A stretch of DNA of 64,000 nucleotides. Source: Methylobacterium sp. J-090 (GTDB taxonomy: Bacteria > Pseudomonadota > Alphaproteobacteria > Rhizobiales > Beijerinckiaceae). This document shows, one piece after another, positions 36,829 through 46,043 of this stretch. Every line of letters starts with the position of its first letter. Position 1 is the first letter of the stretch. The stretch lies in NCBI RefSeq assembly GCF_022829345.1, contig NZ_JAKSXV010000080.1:50142-114141 (forward strand), read 5' to 3'. The notes under the pieces are model-generated. The model ran no database searches, was not told the origin of the DNA, and saw only the letters and a program-made list of their open reading frames with translations. The position numbers and the translations under genes are program-made.

Positions 36829-38649
36829 TCAGGCCGTCTCGCCCAGCATCGCCCGGCGCTGCCGGTCGAGTTCCTCGGCATAGCGCTTGAGGGTGTGGCT
36901 CTCGGTCAGGAGGCCCACCACCCGGCGGGTGTCGAGGCCGTCGACGACGGCGAGCGCCTCGCTCTCCGTGCGGTCGAAGGTGGCGGCCGCCGCCTTGGCG
37001 TTCATCCCCGGTGTCAGGACGTCGCCCGCGTGGCGCAGCAGGCCGGCGAGGCCGGGCGCGGCGCCTTCCGCATCGCGGGCGGCGGCGTGGGCCTCGGGCA
37101 CGCGGACGATGCCGGCATAGCGCCCCGCCCCGTCCACCACCACGATCCGCGAGGGCGATCCGAGGGGATGGCCGGCGAGGAACGCGTCGAGTCCGGTGTC
37201 GAGGGGGACGGTGGCCACCTCGCGCCGCATCAGGGTCTCCACGGTGAGGGTCCTGATCCAGCCGATATCGTGGGCGCTGCGGATGCTCTCGCCGCGCAGG
37301 TGGAAACGCCAGGTGGCGAACGAGTAGCCGAAGGTCTTTCGCACGGTGAGCGAGGAGGCGATCACCGCCACGAGGACGAGGCCGGTGATGGGAAAGCTTC
37401 CCGTGAGCTCCAGCGCCAGGAACGTCATGGTGAGCGGTCCGCCGATGACCGCCACGGCCAGCGCGCTCATGCCGATCACCGCGTAGGCCAGTGACGTGGG
37501 CGAAAACGCGGTGAGCCCCGGCATCAGCCCCGAAAAGACCTCGCCGGCCAGCGCCCCGAGGAACAGGGAAGCGAAGAACAGCCCGCCGCGAAACCCCGAA
37601 CCGATGGAGATGGCCGAGGCCGTCGCCTTGGCGGCGAACAGCAGGGCGAGGGCTCCGAGTCCCATGCCGGTCCCGGGGTTGTCGAGATGCAGGTGCAGCG
37701 CCCCGTGCCCGCCCGAGAGCACCTGCGGCGAGGTGGCCAGCGCCAGGGCGCCGACGCACAGGCCGCCGAGGGCCGGAGCCACCATGGCGGGCAACCGGCT
37801 CGCGCGGATTCCGGCCTCCACCAGGGTGACGCCGCGCATGATGAGGATGCCGAGGCCCGCACAGATGAGCCCGAGGCCGAGGACCGGCAGGGTGTCGGCC
37901 CCGGTGATCGCCGTCGTCGTGAGGGCGTCGAGGCCGTCGACGGTGACGAGCGCCGGCTGGGTCATCAGGGCGCGGGCGACGACGCTGCCGCACAGGGCCG
38001 CCACCACCACCGGCGTTAGGGTGGCGATGGAGTAGGTGCCGATGATGAGCTCGAAGGCATAGAACGCCCCCGTGAGCGGCGCCCCGAAGGCGGCCGCGAT
38101 GGCGGCGGCGGCCCCGCAGCCCACCAGGGTGCGCTGGTCGCTCCGGCGCAGTTCGAACGACAGCCCGAGGCGCGAGGCGAGGCCGGCGCAGATCTGGGTG
38201 TAGCCGGCCTCGAGGCCGACGGAGGCGCCGCACCCGTTCGAGATCACGTTCTGGAGGGCGACCAGCCCGGAGCCGCGCACCGACATCCGTCCCCCGTGCA
38301 GGGCGTTGGCCTCGATGGGATCGATGACCGCCTGCGGGCGCCGTCCGCGCCGCCGGGCGATGGCGATGGCGAGGAGGCCCAGCAGCGCGCCGCCCGCGGC
38401 CGGGGCGAGGACGAGGGTGAGGGCCGACAGGTCGGGGGTCGCGCTGAGGCGGGCGCCGTTCGGCAGGCCGTAGAGGCTTTCCCGCAGGGCTTGCGCCACC
38501 CATCCCATGGCCGCGACCAGGACGCCCGCGCCGCAGCCGGCGAGGGCCGCCAGGGCGACGAGGCCGGTCTCCCCGCCGCGCACCAGCGCGCGCGCCCGCG
38601 CCGGCGCCTGGGCGAACACGTGGGCGAGGCGGGGACGGGGCGCGTTCAT
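36829..38649 (-). CDS. ClC-family chloride channel/antiporter with CBS pair
   Basis: 606-residue membrane protein. The ClC core shows GCGASVGLEAGYTQ, whose Glu corresponds to the gating Glu of ClC antiporters, then AFGAPLTGAFYAFEL and SGFRGGLFFASLFLGAL. A cytoplasmic tail holds two CBS domains (TVETLMRREVATVPL and AGDVLTPGMNAKAAA), which bind nucleotides and regulate gating in relatives. The start is the ATG at 38649; the open frame continues upstream only across the tRNA-His gene. Exchanger versus channel cannot be decided. Confidence 0.9.
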   Translation of the reverse strand: MNAPRPRLAHVFAQAPARARALVRGGETGLVALAALAGCGAGVLVAAMGWVAQALRESLYGLPNGARLSATPDLSALTLVLAPAAGGALLGLLAIAIARRRGRRPQAVIDPIEANALHGGRMSVRGSGLVALQNVISNGCGASVGLEAGYTQICAGLASRLGLSFELRRSDQRTLVGCGAAAAIAAAFGAPLTGAFYAFELIIGTYSIATLTPVVVAALCGSVVARALMTQPALVTVDGLDALTTTAITGADTLPVLGLGLICAGLGILIMRGVTLVEAGIRASRLPAMVAPALGGLCVGALALATSPQVLSGGHGALHLHLDNPGTGMGLGALALLFAAKATASAISIGSGFRGGLFFASLFLGALAGEVFSGLMPGLTAFSPTSLAYAVIGMSALAVAVIGGPLTMTFLALELTGSFPITGLVLVAVIASSLTVRKTFGYSFATWRFHLRGESIRSAHDIGWIRTLTVETLMRREVATVPLDTGLDAFLAGHPLGSPSRIVVVDGAGRYAGIVRVPEAHAAARDAEGAAPGLAGLLRHAGDVLTPGMNAKAAAATFDRTESEALAVVDGLDTRRVVGLLTESHTLKRYAEELDRQRRAMLGETA

Positions 38650-38814
38650 CGGGGCCGTTCGTGAGGGAGGCGGGCAGGCGGACCGGTTCGGTTTAGGGGG
38701 ACCGTTCCAGGGCGTCGATCCGTTTCCCGCGCCGGCCCGTCCACACATTCTCCCGGCCGCGATGCGCAGCCGGCGCTTGAAAAGCGCTCCGGCTCGCGAT
38801 ACAGCCCCCTCAGT

Positions 38815-38891
38815 GCCGCCGTAGCTCAGTTGGTTAGAGCACCAGATTGTGGATCTGGGGGTCCCCCGTTCGAGCCGGGGCGGTGGTACCA
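38815..38891 (+). tRNA. tRNA-His (GTG anticodon)
   Basis: 77 bases including encoded CCA. The acceptor strands GCCGCCG and CGGTGGT pair with two wobbles. The anticodon arm is CCAGA-TTGTGGA-TCTGG with anticodon GTG at 38849-38851, and the T arm is CCCCG-TTCGAGC-CGGGG. The base before the 5' end is T and the discriminator is A, so the usual G-1:C73 identity pair of tRNA-His is absent, as known for many alphaproteobacteria with a matching divergent HisRS. Confidence 0.95.
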
Positions 38892-38912
38892 TCAATTTTG
38901 TTGAGGGTCCGG

Positions 38913-38945
38913 AAGGGGTTGGCGCTGCGCCAGCCCCTTTTTCGT
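38913..38945 (+). terminator. Rho-independent terminator of tRNA-His
   Basis: GGGGTTGGCG and CGCCAGCCCC (with one G-U pair) form a stem followed by TTTTT, about 20 bases after the CCA end. Confidence 0.8.
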
Positions 38946-39312
38946 TCTCGTTCTGCCTCCCAGATTTTCTCCCTAGGAAGCAGATAGGAAGCACTTTGCG
39001 CCGGGGCACCCGTGGACAAAGCGATCCGCCCGACCTTCCGTTGCTGGCGTTGGCGGATGTGCAAGCACTGCTGCGGCTCTACGGCACCGCCGCCCACTAC
39101 TCGGGGGCGCTCATCCGTGCCGACATCGGCTCTGGGTGCAGACACTGAGGATCATCATTGGCCTGGAGCCGGGGAACACCAGCGAGGCAATTGGGATCGT
39201 GCCTGCTACGGACAAGGGCAAGGCCGACGTTGGTCGGATCTGCCCCGCGATTTCCCTTCGGTGACGCTTCCTGCGCTTATCGCGGTCGCCCTCAGCGTCT
39301 GGTCGTTCCGCC
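38946..39312. other. Non-coding or decayed stretch after tRNA-His
   Basis: About 370 bases with short overlapping open frames in all phases and no recognisable product. One frame reads like protein for some 40 residues around 39030-39140 (LALADVQALLRLYGTAAHYSG) but has no start and no neighbour that explains it. Possibly a gene remnant at a tRNA-adjacent insertion site. Confidence 0.4.
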
Positions 39313-40212
39313 ATGCCGACCATTGATGATCCGACCCGCGTCTTCGAGCAGGAGCGGGCGCGGCTCATCCGGCTCGCCTACCGCATGCTCGGGTCCCTCG
39401 GCGAGGCCGAGGACGTCGTACAGGACGCATGGCTGCGCTGGCGGCAGGTCGACCATGCCGAGGTCGCCTCGGCCGGCGCCTTTCTGTCACGGACGGTGAC
39501 GCGGCTCTGTCTGGACGTCATGAAGTCCGCCCGGGTCCGGCGTGAGACCTATCTCGGAACCTGGTTGCCCGAGCCCGTTGCCCTGGTCCCGGACGAAACC
39601 TCTGGCGACGACCTGACGCTGACGCTGATGCTCGCCTTGGAGAGGCTCTCGCCGCTTGAGCGGGCCGCGTTCCTCCTGCACGACGTCTTCGCGGTCCCGC
39701 TCGCGGACATCGCGGTGACTCTCCGGCGTGAACCGCAGGCGGTTCGTCAGCTCGCCGCAAGGGCCAGGAAACACGTGCAATCCGCACGCCCGCGCTTCCC
39801 CGTGGAGCGGGAAGAGGGCGCGCGGATCGCCAAGGCCTTCTTCGAAGCCGTGTCCACGGGCGAGGTCGCGGCGCTCCGCATCATGCTGGCCAATTCCGTC
39901 GTCGTGCACTCCGACGGAGGCGGAAAGGTGCTCGCCTTCCCGCGGCCCATTGTCGGAATCGACAAGGTCACGCGCATGTTCGAGGGGTTCGCGCGTAAAT
40001 TGTGGATCCAGCATGCCCGGAAGCTGCAGGACCTCTGGATCGATGGCCTGCCGGGCTACCTCAGCCTGGAACCGGGCGGGATGCTTCAGACCGTCGCCCT
40101 GGATATCCAGGGCGGATTGATCGTCGGCATCTACTTCACCCGTAATCCGGACAAGCTCCAGCGCATGGCGGTGTCGTTCGCAGGATCGCCGGGAGCGCCG
40201 ATACCTCACTGA
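39313..40212 (+). CDS. ECF41-type extracytoplasmic-function sigma factor with SnoaL-like tail
   Basis: 299-residue ECF sigma factor. Region 2 is YRMLGSLGEAEDVVQDAWLRW, region 4 is LSPLERAAFLLHDVFAVPLADIA, and an additional C-terminal SnoaL-like domain follows (from about residue 165). It carries the three group-defining motifs I know for ECF41: WLPEP in the linker, DGGGK in the tail and NPDKL near the end. In that group the fused tail, not an anti-sigma factor, controls activity, and the target is a nearby oxidoreductase/epimerase gene, as found here. Confidence 0.88.
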   Translation: MPTIDDPTRVFEQERARLIRLAYRMLGSLGEAEDVVQDAWLRWRQVDHAEVASAGAFLSRTVTRLCLDVMKSARVRRETYLGTWLPEPVALVPDETSGDDLTLTLMLALERLSPLERAAFLLHDVFAVPLADIAVTLRREPQAVRQLAARARKHVQSARPRFPVEREEGARIAKAFFEAVSTGEVAALRIMLANSVVVHSDGGGKVLAFPRPIVGIDKVTRMFEGFARKLWIQHARKLQDLWIDGLPGYLSLEPGGMLQTVALDIQGGLIVGIYFTRNPDKLQRMAVSFAGSPGAPIPH

Positions 40213-40215
40213 GCC

Positions 40216-40344
40216 TCATCGGCGGGCGATCGCCAGTTCCCGTCGGCAGACCGTCGCGAACGCGCAGAGCGGATCGAGGTCGCCGGCGTGGCGGATGGCC
40301 GACCCGGCCAGCGCGGACAGCGCCGGGATATGGGCCGCATCCAT
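40216..40344 (-). pseudogene. Short ORF, possible fragment of a small membrane-protein family
   Basis: A 42-codon frame beginning MDAAHIPALSALAGSAI. That opening closely resembles the N terminus of a widespread rhizobial membrane-protein family (MDAAYIPA-SALAGSAIGG-type, from memory). After the Ile the sequence loses the expected hydrophobic helix and soon stops. It lies just downstream of the NmrA-like gene. I read it as a truncated remnant; it could also be a chance short frame. Confidence 0.3.
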
Positions 40345-40356
40345 CGGCGCAAAGCC

Positions 40357-41115
40357 TCAGGCCGTGCGCTTCGGCTGTGCCGCGAGCCAGTCGTCGTAGC
40401 GCCGCTGTGAGAGCCACGCGTCACCGGTTGGCGTCAGCCAGCGGTCTTCGAGGACCACGCCGAAATACGGTGCGGCGTCGTCCGTGATGACTTCGTGCGT
40501 CTCGCCGAGGCCCTGGAAGTGACGCTTCACCAGCTCGACCATCGGCAGCCGTTCGGGGCCGGCGATCTCGACCATGCCGTTTCGCGGTGGCGCCAGCGCG
40601 GCCTCGGCGACCTTCGCCGCAACGTCGGCCGACGCGATCGGCTGGATCGACGCGGAGGTCACATGCGCGACGCCGTCGACGATTGCGGCCCCCGCAATCG
40701 CGGCGACGAACTCGAAGAACTGGGTGGCGCGGACAAGCGTCCAGGGCACGCCCGCCGAGGCGATCAATTCCTCCTGGGCGAGCTTGGCGCGGAAGTAGCC
40801 GCTGTCGCGCAGGAGCTCGGTGCCGACCACCGACAGCGCGACGTGGTGGGACACGCCGGCATGCTTCTCGGCTTCGGCGAGGTTCCGTCCGGCGCGGACG
40901 AAAAAGTCCATCGCGGCCTCGTCGGCGAATGACGGGGCGTTGGCGACGTCGACCACCACGCCAGCGCCCTTCAGGGCTTCCGCGAGGCCTTCGCCCGTGA
41001 CGGCGTTGACGCCGGTGTTCGGCGAGGCCGCAAGGACCTCGTGGCCGGCGGCCTTCAGGGTGGCGACGACCTGCGAGCCGATCAGCCCCGTGCCGCCGAT
41101 GACGACGATTTTCAT
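40357..41115 (-). CDS. NmrA/SDR-like NAD(P)-binding oxidoreductase (likely ECF41 target)
   Basis: 252-residue Rossmann-fold protein of the atypical SDR/NmrA class. [17 protein letters not shown] is the dinucleotide site, followed by [15 protein letters not shown] and [18 protein letters not shown]. The classic YxxxK catalytic pair is not evident, so it may bind NAD(P) for sensing or reduce an unknown quinone or sugar. GGAG precedes the ATG at 41115. It is convergent with the ECF41 gene, and its own upstream region has a matching promoter, which fits the epimerase/oxidoreductase (COE) partners of ECF41. Confidence 0.83.
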   Translation of the reverse strand: MKIVVIGGTGLIGSQVVATLKAAGHEVLAASPNTGVNAVTGEGLAEALKGAGVVVDVANAPSFADEAAMDFFVRAGRNLAEAEKHAGVSHHVALSVVGTELLRDSGYFRAKLAQEELIASAGVPWTLVRATQFFEFVAAIAGAAIVDGVAHVTSASIQPIASADVAAKVAEAALAPPRNGMVEIAGPERLPMVELVKRHFQGLGETHEVITDDAAPYFGVVLEDRWLTPTGDAWLSQRRYDDWLAAQPKRTA

Positions 41116-41163
41116 GTGGCGCTCCGTCCTGTGTCCGGTCCCGGTGGGGACGTTCGAAACCAA

Positions 41164-41191
41164 GACGAGGGCGATCCCACCCGATGTGACA
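41164..41191 (-). promoter_or_regulatory. ECF41-type promoter
   Basis: Read on the minus strand: TGTCACA (41191-41185), a 17-base spacer, then CGTC (41167-41164). This agrees with the ECF41-dependent promoter I recall (TGTCACA and CGTC at 16-17 bases). The start of the NmrA-like coding sequence lies 48 bases downstream, leaving room for a leader of about 40 bases. Confidence 0.65.
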
Positions 41192-41385
41192 TCGGCTCCG
41201 ATGAAACTGATCCGGCCGCGGCCCGAACGCCCCTACGGCCAGGAAGATCCGTTCCGCCATGTCACGTCCGCACCTGCATTCTCGTCAGGCAGCGCGCATC
41301 GCGAGGAACGACGATCATGACGCCCGCCATCGAGAGGCTGACGCGGGACCGATCCCGACCCAACACCATCATGTGAAGTGTTGCC

Positions 41386-41405
41386 GGCCGTTTCTCGAAA
41401 CGGCC
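41386..41405. repeat. 20-base palindrome
   Basis: GGCCGTTTC-TC-GAAACGGCC, perfect 9-bp arms around 2 bases. Could be an operator or a transcript hairpin; followed by AT-free sequence, so not a standard terminator. Confidence 0.5.
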
Positions 41406-41590
41406 ATTCGTTGGCGTTGGCGTTCGCATGCGGACTTCGCAGGATCTGTCGCCGCCCATGTCGACCACGGTCGCCCAGGCAGGCTGTCCCCTGGGGTGCG
41501 CCGAGTTCCGCTCTGCCTTGTGCCTCGGCACGGCCGCCGACTGAACTGGCAGGGTGATGGGGTGAGGCCGCCGGCCCCGAGATCCTCATG

Positions 41591-41607
41591 CGATCCTTAT
41601 AAGATCG
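41591..41607. promoter_or_regulatory. Candidate kdp control element
   Basis: CGATC and GATCG flank CTTATAA, giving a short inverted repeat with an AT core in otherwise GC-rich DNA, 100 bases before the first kdp ORF. It could be a KdpE site or a -10 element; not matched to a known consensus. Confidence 0.25.
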
Positions 41608-41706
41608 TCTCCGCTTCCGTCTCGAACCCTAATGCGGTTCGCGTCCACATTCGACGCGGGCGGGACCGGTCATGGCATCGGGCCGCCGAACGGAATCGGA
41701 CCCACC

Positions 41707-41790
41707 ATGCTCGACATCGCCTTCATCGCCGCGGGGCTCGCCTTCTTCGGCCTGGCCGCCGGCTACGCCGTCCTGTGCGAACGCCTCTGA
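41707..41790 (+). CDS. 27-residue membrane peptide at the head of the kdp operon
   Basis: [27 protein letters not shown]: a single transmembrane helix ending in a short charged tail. Similar tiny ORFs precede kdpF in other alphaproteobacterial kdp operons, as I recall. It is 8 bases upstream of kdpF. The close spacing and hydrophobic composition support a real peptide, perhaps a second KdpF-like stabiliser. Confidence 0.6.
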   Translation: MLDIAFIAAGLAFFGLAAGYAVLCERL

Positions 41791-41798
41791 GACCCGCC

Positions 41799-41888
41799 AT
41801 GACCCTCGACCTGACGCTCGGCGCCCTCGTGACCCTGGGGCTGCTCGGATACCTCACCTACGCCCTCGTCCGCCCCGAGCGGTTCTGA
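41799..41888 (+). CDS. kdpF: Potassium-transporting ATPase subunit KdpF
   Basis: 29-residue single-helix lipid-like stabiliser of the KdpABC complex. The tail [15 protein letters not shown] matches the KdpF pattern LGYLVYALxxxExF and the length is the same as in E. coli. Lies 26 bases before kdpA. Confidence 0.82.
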   Translation: MTLDLTLGALVTLGLLGYLTYALVRPERF

Positions 41889-41914
41889 AGGAACGGCTCC
41901 CAGGAAGACTTGCC

Positions 41915-43630
41915 ATGACCATCAACGGCTGGATCCAGATCGCGCTGTTCTGCGCGGTCGTCCTCGCGCTCGCTCGACCGCTCGGCGGCTACATGACCCG
42001 TGTCTTCACGGGTGAGCGAACCTTCCTTTCGCCCGTGCTCGCACCCGTCGAGCGTGGGCTCTACCGCGTCGCCGGCATCAACGCCGCCCAGGAGCAGCAC
42101 TGGCTGGCCTACGCCCTGTCCATGCTCGCCTTCCACGTCCTCGGCTTCCTCGCCCTGTACGGGCTGCTGCGCGTCTAGGCGGTGCTGCCGTTCAATCCGG
42201 ACGGGCAGTCGGCGGTCGCGCCGGATCTGGCCTTCAACACGTCGACGAGCTTTCTCACCAACACGAACTGGCAGTCCTACGGCGGCGAGACGACGATGTC
42301 GTACCTCACGCAGATGCTGGGGCTGACCCACCAGAACTTCCTGTCCGCCGCCACCGGCATCGCGCTGGCCGTAGCCCTGGTGCGTGGCTTCTCGCGGGCT
42401 TCGGCCAACACGGTGGGCTCGTTCTGGGTCGATCTCACCCGTACCACCCTCTACGTGCTGCTGCCGCTCTGCATGGCGCTGACGCTGTTCTATGTCTGGC
42501 AGGGCATCCCGCAGACGCTCGGCGGAGCGGTCGAGGCGACGACGCTGGAAGGCGCCAGGCAGACGCTCGCGGTCGGCCCGGTGGCGAGCCAAGTCGCGAT
42601 CAAGATGCTTGGCACCAACGGCGGCGGCTTCTTCAACGTCAACGCCGCCCATCCGTTCGAGAACCCGACCGCCCTCGCGAACTTCGTCCAGATCGTCTCG
42701 ATCTTCGCCATCGGTGCGGCGATGACCAACGTCTTCGGTCGCATGGTCGGCGACGAGCGCCAGGGCTGGGCGGTCCTGTCCGCCATGGGCGTGCTGTTCC
42801 TCGCCGGCACCGCGGTGGTCTACTGGGCCGAGAGCGCCGGAAGTCCCGTCCTGAATTCCTTCGGTCTCACCGGCGGCAACATGGAGGGCAAGGAGGTCCG
42901 CTTCGGCATCGTCGCGTCCGCCCTGTTCGCTGCCGTCACCACGGCGGCGTCCTGCGGCGCGGTCAATGCCATGCACGACAGCTTCACGGCGCTGGGCGGC
43001 ATGATCCCGATGATCAACATGCAGCTCGGCGAGATCATCGTCGGCGGCGTCGGCGCCGGTCTCTACGGCATCCTGGTCTTCGTCATCGTGACGATCTTCG
43101 TCGCCGGCCTGATGGTCGGGCGCACGCCGGAATACCTCGGCAAGAAGATCGAGGGCCGCGAGGTCAAGATGGCGATGCTCGCCATCCTGTGCCTGCCGCT
43201 GATGATGCTCGGCTTCACGGCGCTCGCCACCGTGGTCGCGGCCGGCCTCGCGGGTCCGGCCAATGCCGGCCCGCACGGCTTCTCGGAGATCCTCTACGCC
43301 TTCACGTCGGCGGCGGCGAACAACGGCTCGGCCTTCGGCGGGCTCACGGCCAACACGGCCTTCTACAACACCACCCTCGGCCTCAGCATGCTGTTCGGGC
43401 GGTTCTTCGTCATCGTGCCGGCCCTCGCCATCGCCGGGTCGCTCGCGGCCAAGAAGACCGTGCCGGCCTCGGCCGGGACGTTCCCGACCCATGGCGGCCT
43501 GTTCGTCGGCCTGCTGGTCGGCGTGATCCTCATCGTCGGCGGCCTGACCTTCTTCCCGGCCCTGGCGCTCGGACCCATCGTCGAGCACCTCGCCGGCGGC
43601 CTCGGCCAGACCTTCGCGGCGGGGGGCTGA
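41915..43630 (+). pseudogene. kdpA: Potassium-transporting ATPase subunit KdpA, interrupted by in-frame TAG
   Basis: KdpA is the K+-selective channel-like subunit of the high-affinity Kdp pump. The frame reads as a full-length protein of 571 codons except that codon 88 is TAG (42176-42178). The flanks read [20 protein letters not shown], where homologues have Gln, so a single CAG-to-TAG change explains it. Beyond it all filter regions survive: [48 protein letters not shown] and [16 protein letters not shown] at 42182 could restart but would lack the first helices. Either a real nonsense mutation or a sequence error. Confidence 0.85.
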
Positions 43631-43631
43631 G

Positions 43632-43853
43632 ATGCGTCACCCATCGCTGCACCACCGCGCGCCGATGCGCCCCGCCGCCCGCCGCGCCCTGGCCCTGCAC
43701 CGGCCTCGGCCCCGAACGGTCAGCCGGGGCCACCCGGAGCGCGGCGATCTCCGGGCCTCGGACGTCGTCCTCGCGCTCCTCGGCCTGACCCTGCTCGGCG
43801 CCTTCTGCCTGGTGATCGCCGTCGATCTGCTCGGCCGCGCCCTGGCCGCCTGA
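43632..43853 (+). CDS. Small single-helix membrane protein between kdpA and kdpB
   Basis: 73 codons starting one base after the kdpA stop (TGAGATG). The N-terminal half is Arg/His/Pro-rich and basic. The C-terminal half is one transmembrane helix ([27 protein letters not shown]). I do not recognise a family. Its place inside the kdp operon suggests co-expression with the pump, possibly as an accessory subunit, but it may also be a spurious frame. Confidence 0.5.
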   Translation: MRHPSLHHRAPMRPAARRALALHRPRPRTVSRGHPERGDLRASDVVLALLGLTLLGAFCLVIAVDLLGRALAA

Positions 43854-43915
43854 CCCTTCGGCACGGCGTGGATCCGCGCCGGCTTCCAGACGTCCCTCAT
43901 GCCCGGACACTCGCC

Positions 43916-46009
43916 ATGGCCCGCCCAAACTCCATACGCCTGTTCAGCGCCGCCCTCGTTGGGCCGGCACTGGTCGGCGCCCTGACCAAGCTCGACCCGC
44001 GCAAGATGATCAAGAACCCGGTCATGTTCGTGGTCGAGGTCGTGGCCGCGCTGACGACCGTCCTGTTCGTTCGTGACGTCCTGACGGGCGGCGCCAACCT
44101 CGCCTTCTCCGGCCAGATCATCCTCTGGCTCTGGTTCACCGTGCTGTTCGCCAACTTCGCCGAGGCCATCGCCGAGGGCCGCGGCAAGGCCCAGGCCGAC
44201 AGCCTCCGACGCACCCGCACCGAGACCATGGCCAAGCGCCTCACCGGCACGGGCCGGGACTTCGAAACCGTGCCCGGCAACGACCTCAAGGTCGGCGACG
44301 TGGTGCTGGTCGAGGCCGGCGACATCATCCCCTCGGACGGCGAGGTCATCCTCGGCGTGGCGTCGGTCAACGAGGCCGCCATCACGGGCGAATCCGCCCC
44401 CGTGATCCGCGAATCCGGCGGCGACCGGTCGGCGGTGACCGGCGGTACCCAGGTGCTCTCGGATGAGATCCGCGTTCGCATCACGGCCGCCGCCGGCTCG
44501 ACCTTCGTCGACCGGATGATCGCCCTGGTCGAGGGCGCGTCCCGCAGCAAGACCCCCAACGAGATCGCGCTGAACATCCTGCTCGCCGGCCTCACCATCA
44601 TCTTCGTCTTCGCGGTGGCGAGCATTCCGAGCTTCGCCTCCTACGCCGGCGGGTCGATCCCGCTGATCGTCCTGGTCGCCCTGTTCGTCACCCTGATCCC
44701 GACCACCATCGGCGCGCTCCTGTCCGCCATCGGCATCGCCGGCATGGACCGCTTGGTGCGCTTCAACGTGCTCGCCATGTCGGGCCGGGCCGTGGAGGCG
44801 GCCGGCGACGTCGACACGCTGCTCCTCGACAAGACCGGCACGATCACCCTCGGCAATCGCCAAGCCACCGAGTTCCGCCCCGTTCGCGGCGTCTCCGAGC
44901 AGGACCTCGCCGATGCGGCCCAGTTGGCGTCGCTGGCCGACGAGACCCCCGAGGGCCGCTCCATCGTCGTGTTGGCCAAGGAGGAGTACGGCATCCGCGC
45001 CCGCGACATGGCGAGCCTCAACGCCACCTTCGTGCCCTTCACCGCCCAGACCCGGATGAGCGGCGTCGACCTCGACGGCTCCTTGATCCGCAAGGGCGCG
45101 GTGGAGTCCATTATCGCCTCGGTCAACCCGCAGCCAATGGCGACCCGCGGCTCCAGCGCGGCCCTGGCCTACAGCCCCGGCGTCGCCGACGAGACCGTCC
45201 GCGAGATCCAGGCCATCGCCGAGGACGTGGCCAAGGCCGGCGGCACCCCGCTCGCCGTGTCGCGGGACGGCCGGCTTCTCGGCGTCGTCTATCTCAAGGA
45301 CATCGTGAAGGGCGGCATCCGCGAGCGCTTCGCCGAACTGCGCCAGATGGGCATCCGCACGGTAATGATCACCGGCGACAACCCGATGACCGCGGCCGCC
45401 ATCGCGGCCGAGGCCGGAGTCGACGACTTCCTCGCCCAGGCCACCCCGGAGGACAAGCTCGCTCTCATCCGCAAGGAGCAGGCGGAAGGAAAGCTCGTCG
45501 CCATGTGCGGCGACGGCACCAACGATGCCCCGGCGCTCGCTCAGGCCGATGTCGGGGTCGCCATGAACACCGGCACGGTGGCGGCGCGCGAGGCCGGCAA
45601 CATGGTCGACCTCGACAGCGATCCGACCAAGCTCATCGAGATCGTCGGCATCGGCAAGCAGTTGCTGATGACCCGTGGGGCGCTGACCACTTTCTCCATC
45701 GCCAACGACGTCGCCAAGTATTTCGCGGTTCTCCCGGCGATGTTCTTAGGTCTCTATCCGCAGCTCCAGACCCTCAACATCATGGGGCTGGCCTCGCCTC
45801 AGAGCGCGATCCTCTCGGCCATCATCTTCAACGCCCTGATCATCGTCGTGCTGATCCCGCTGGCGCTCCGCGGCGTGTCCTACCGGGCGGTCGGGGCCGG
45901 CGCCCTCCTGCGCCGCAACCTCCTGATCTACGGCCTCGGCGGCATCCTCGTCCCCTTCGTCGGCATCAAGGCCATCGATCTCGCCATCACCGCCCTGCAC
46001 CTCGTCTGA
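43916..46009 (+). CDS. kdpB: Potassium-transporting ATPase ATP-binding subunit KdpB
   Basis: 697-residue P-type ATPase that energises K+ uptake through KdpA. The phosphorylated Asp305 is in [13 protein letters not shown], the phosphatase loop is TGES ([17 protein letters not shown]), and the hinge is [21 protein letters not shown]. KdpB-specific segments such as [15 protein letters not shown] and [25 protein letters not shown] are present. The ATG at 43916 gives the family N terminus. It is intact, unlike kdpA. Confidence 0.97.
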   Translation: MARPNSIRLFSAALVGPALVGALTKLDPRKMIKNPVMFVVEVVAALTTVLFVRDVLTGGANLAFSGQIILWLWFTVLFANFAEAIAEGRGKAQADSLRRTRTETMAKRLTGTGRDFETVPGNDLKVGDVVLVEAGDIIPSDGEVILGVASVNEAAITGESAPVIRESGGDRSAVTGGTQVLSDEIRVRITAAAGSTFVDRMIALVEGASRSKTPNEIALNILLAGLTIIFVFAVASIPSFASYAGGSIPLIVLVALFVTLIPTTIGALLSAIGIAGMDRLVRFNVLAMSGRAVEAAGDVDTLLLDKTGTITLGNRQATEFRPVRGVSEQDLADAAQLASLADETPEGRSIVVLAKEEYGIRARDMASLNATFVPFTAQTRMSGVDLDGSLIRKGAVESIIASVNPQPMATRGSSAALAYSPGVADETVREIQAIAEDVAKAGGTPLAVSRDGRLLGVVYLKDIVKGGIRERFAELRQMGIRTVMITGDNPMTAAAIAAEAGVDDFLAQATPEDKLALIRKEQAEGKLVAMCGDGTNDAPALAQADVGVAMNTGTVAAREAGNMVDLDSDPTKLIEIVGIGKQLLMTRGALTTFSIANDVAKYFAVLPAMFLGLYPQLQTLNIMGLASPQSAILSAIIFNALIIVVLIPLALRGVSYRAVGAGALLRRNLLIYGLGGILVPFVGIKAIDLAITALHLV

Positions 46010-46043
46010 GCCACCGCCGCACACGACCTCCGGGACCATCGTC

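Larger units (their letters stand above)
41192..41706. other. Intergenic region upstream of kdp
   Basis: 515 bases without a credible gene. Visible structure: a 20-base palindrome at 41386-41405 and an inverted repeat CGATC-N7-GATCG with central TTATAA at 41591-41607, about 100 bases before the first kdp ORF. The kdp promoter, presumably activated by KdpE, should be here. Confidence 0.55.

Noticed and set aside
38709..39009. N-terminal extension of the ClC protein to 726 residues
   Set aside because: The extension reads through antisense tRNA-His and intergenic DNA; the ATG at 38649 starts the conserved region.
38849..39148. A 99-codon frame starting inside tRNA-His
   Set aside because: Translation of tRNA and terminator sequence; no family and no ribosome site.
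42182..43630. kdpA downstream part as a separate gene starting at GTG 42182
   Set aside because: It begins in the middle of the KdpA alignment, in the same frame and two codons after a TAG; a nonsense-interrupted gene is the simpler reading.
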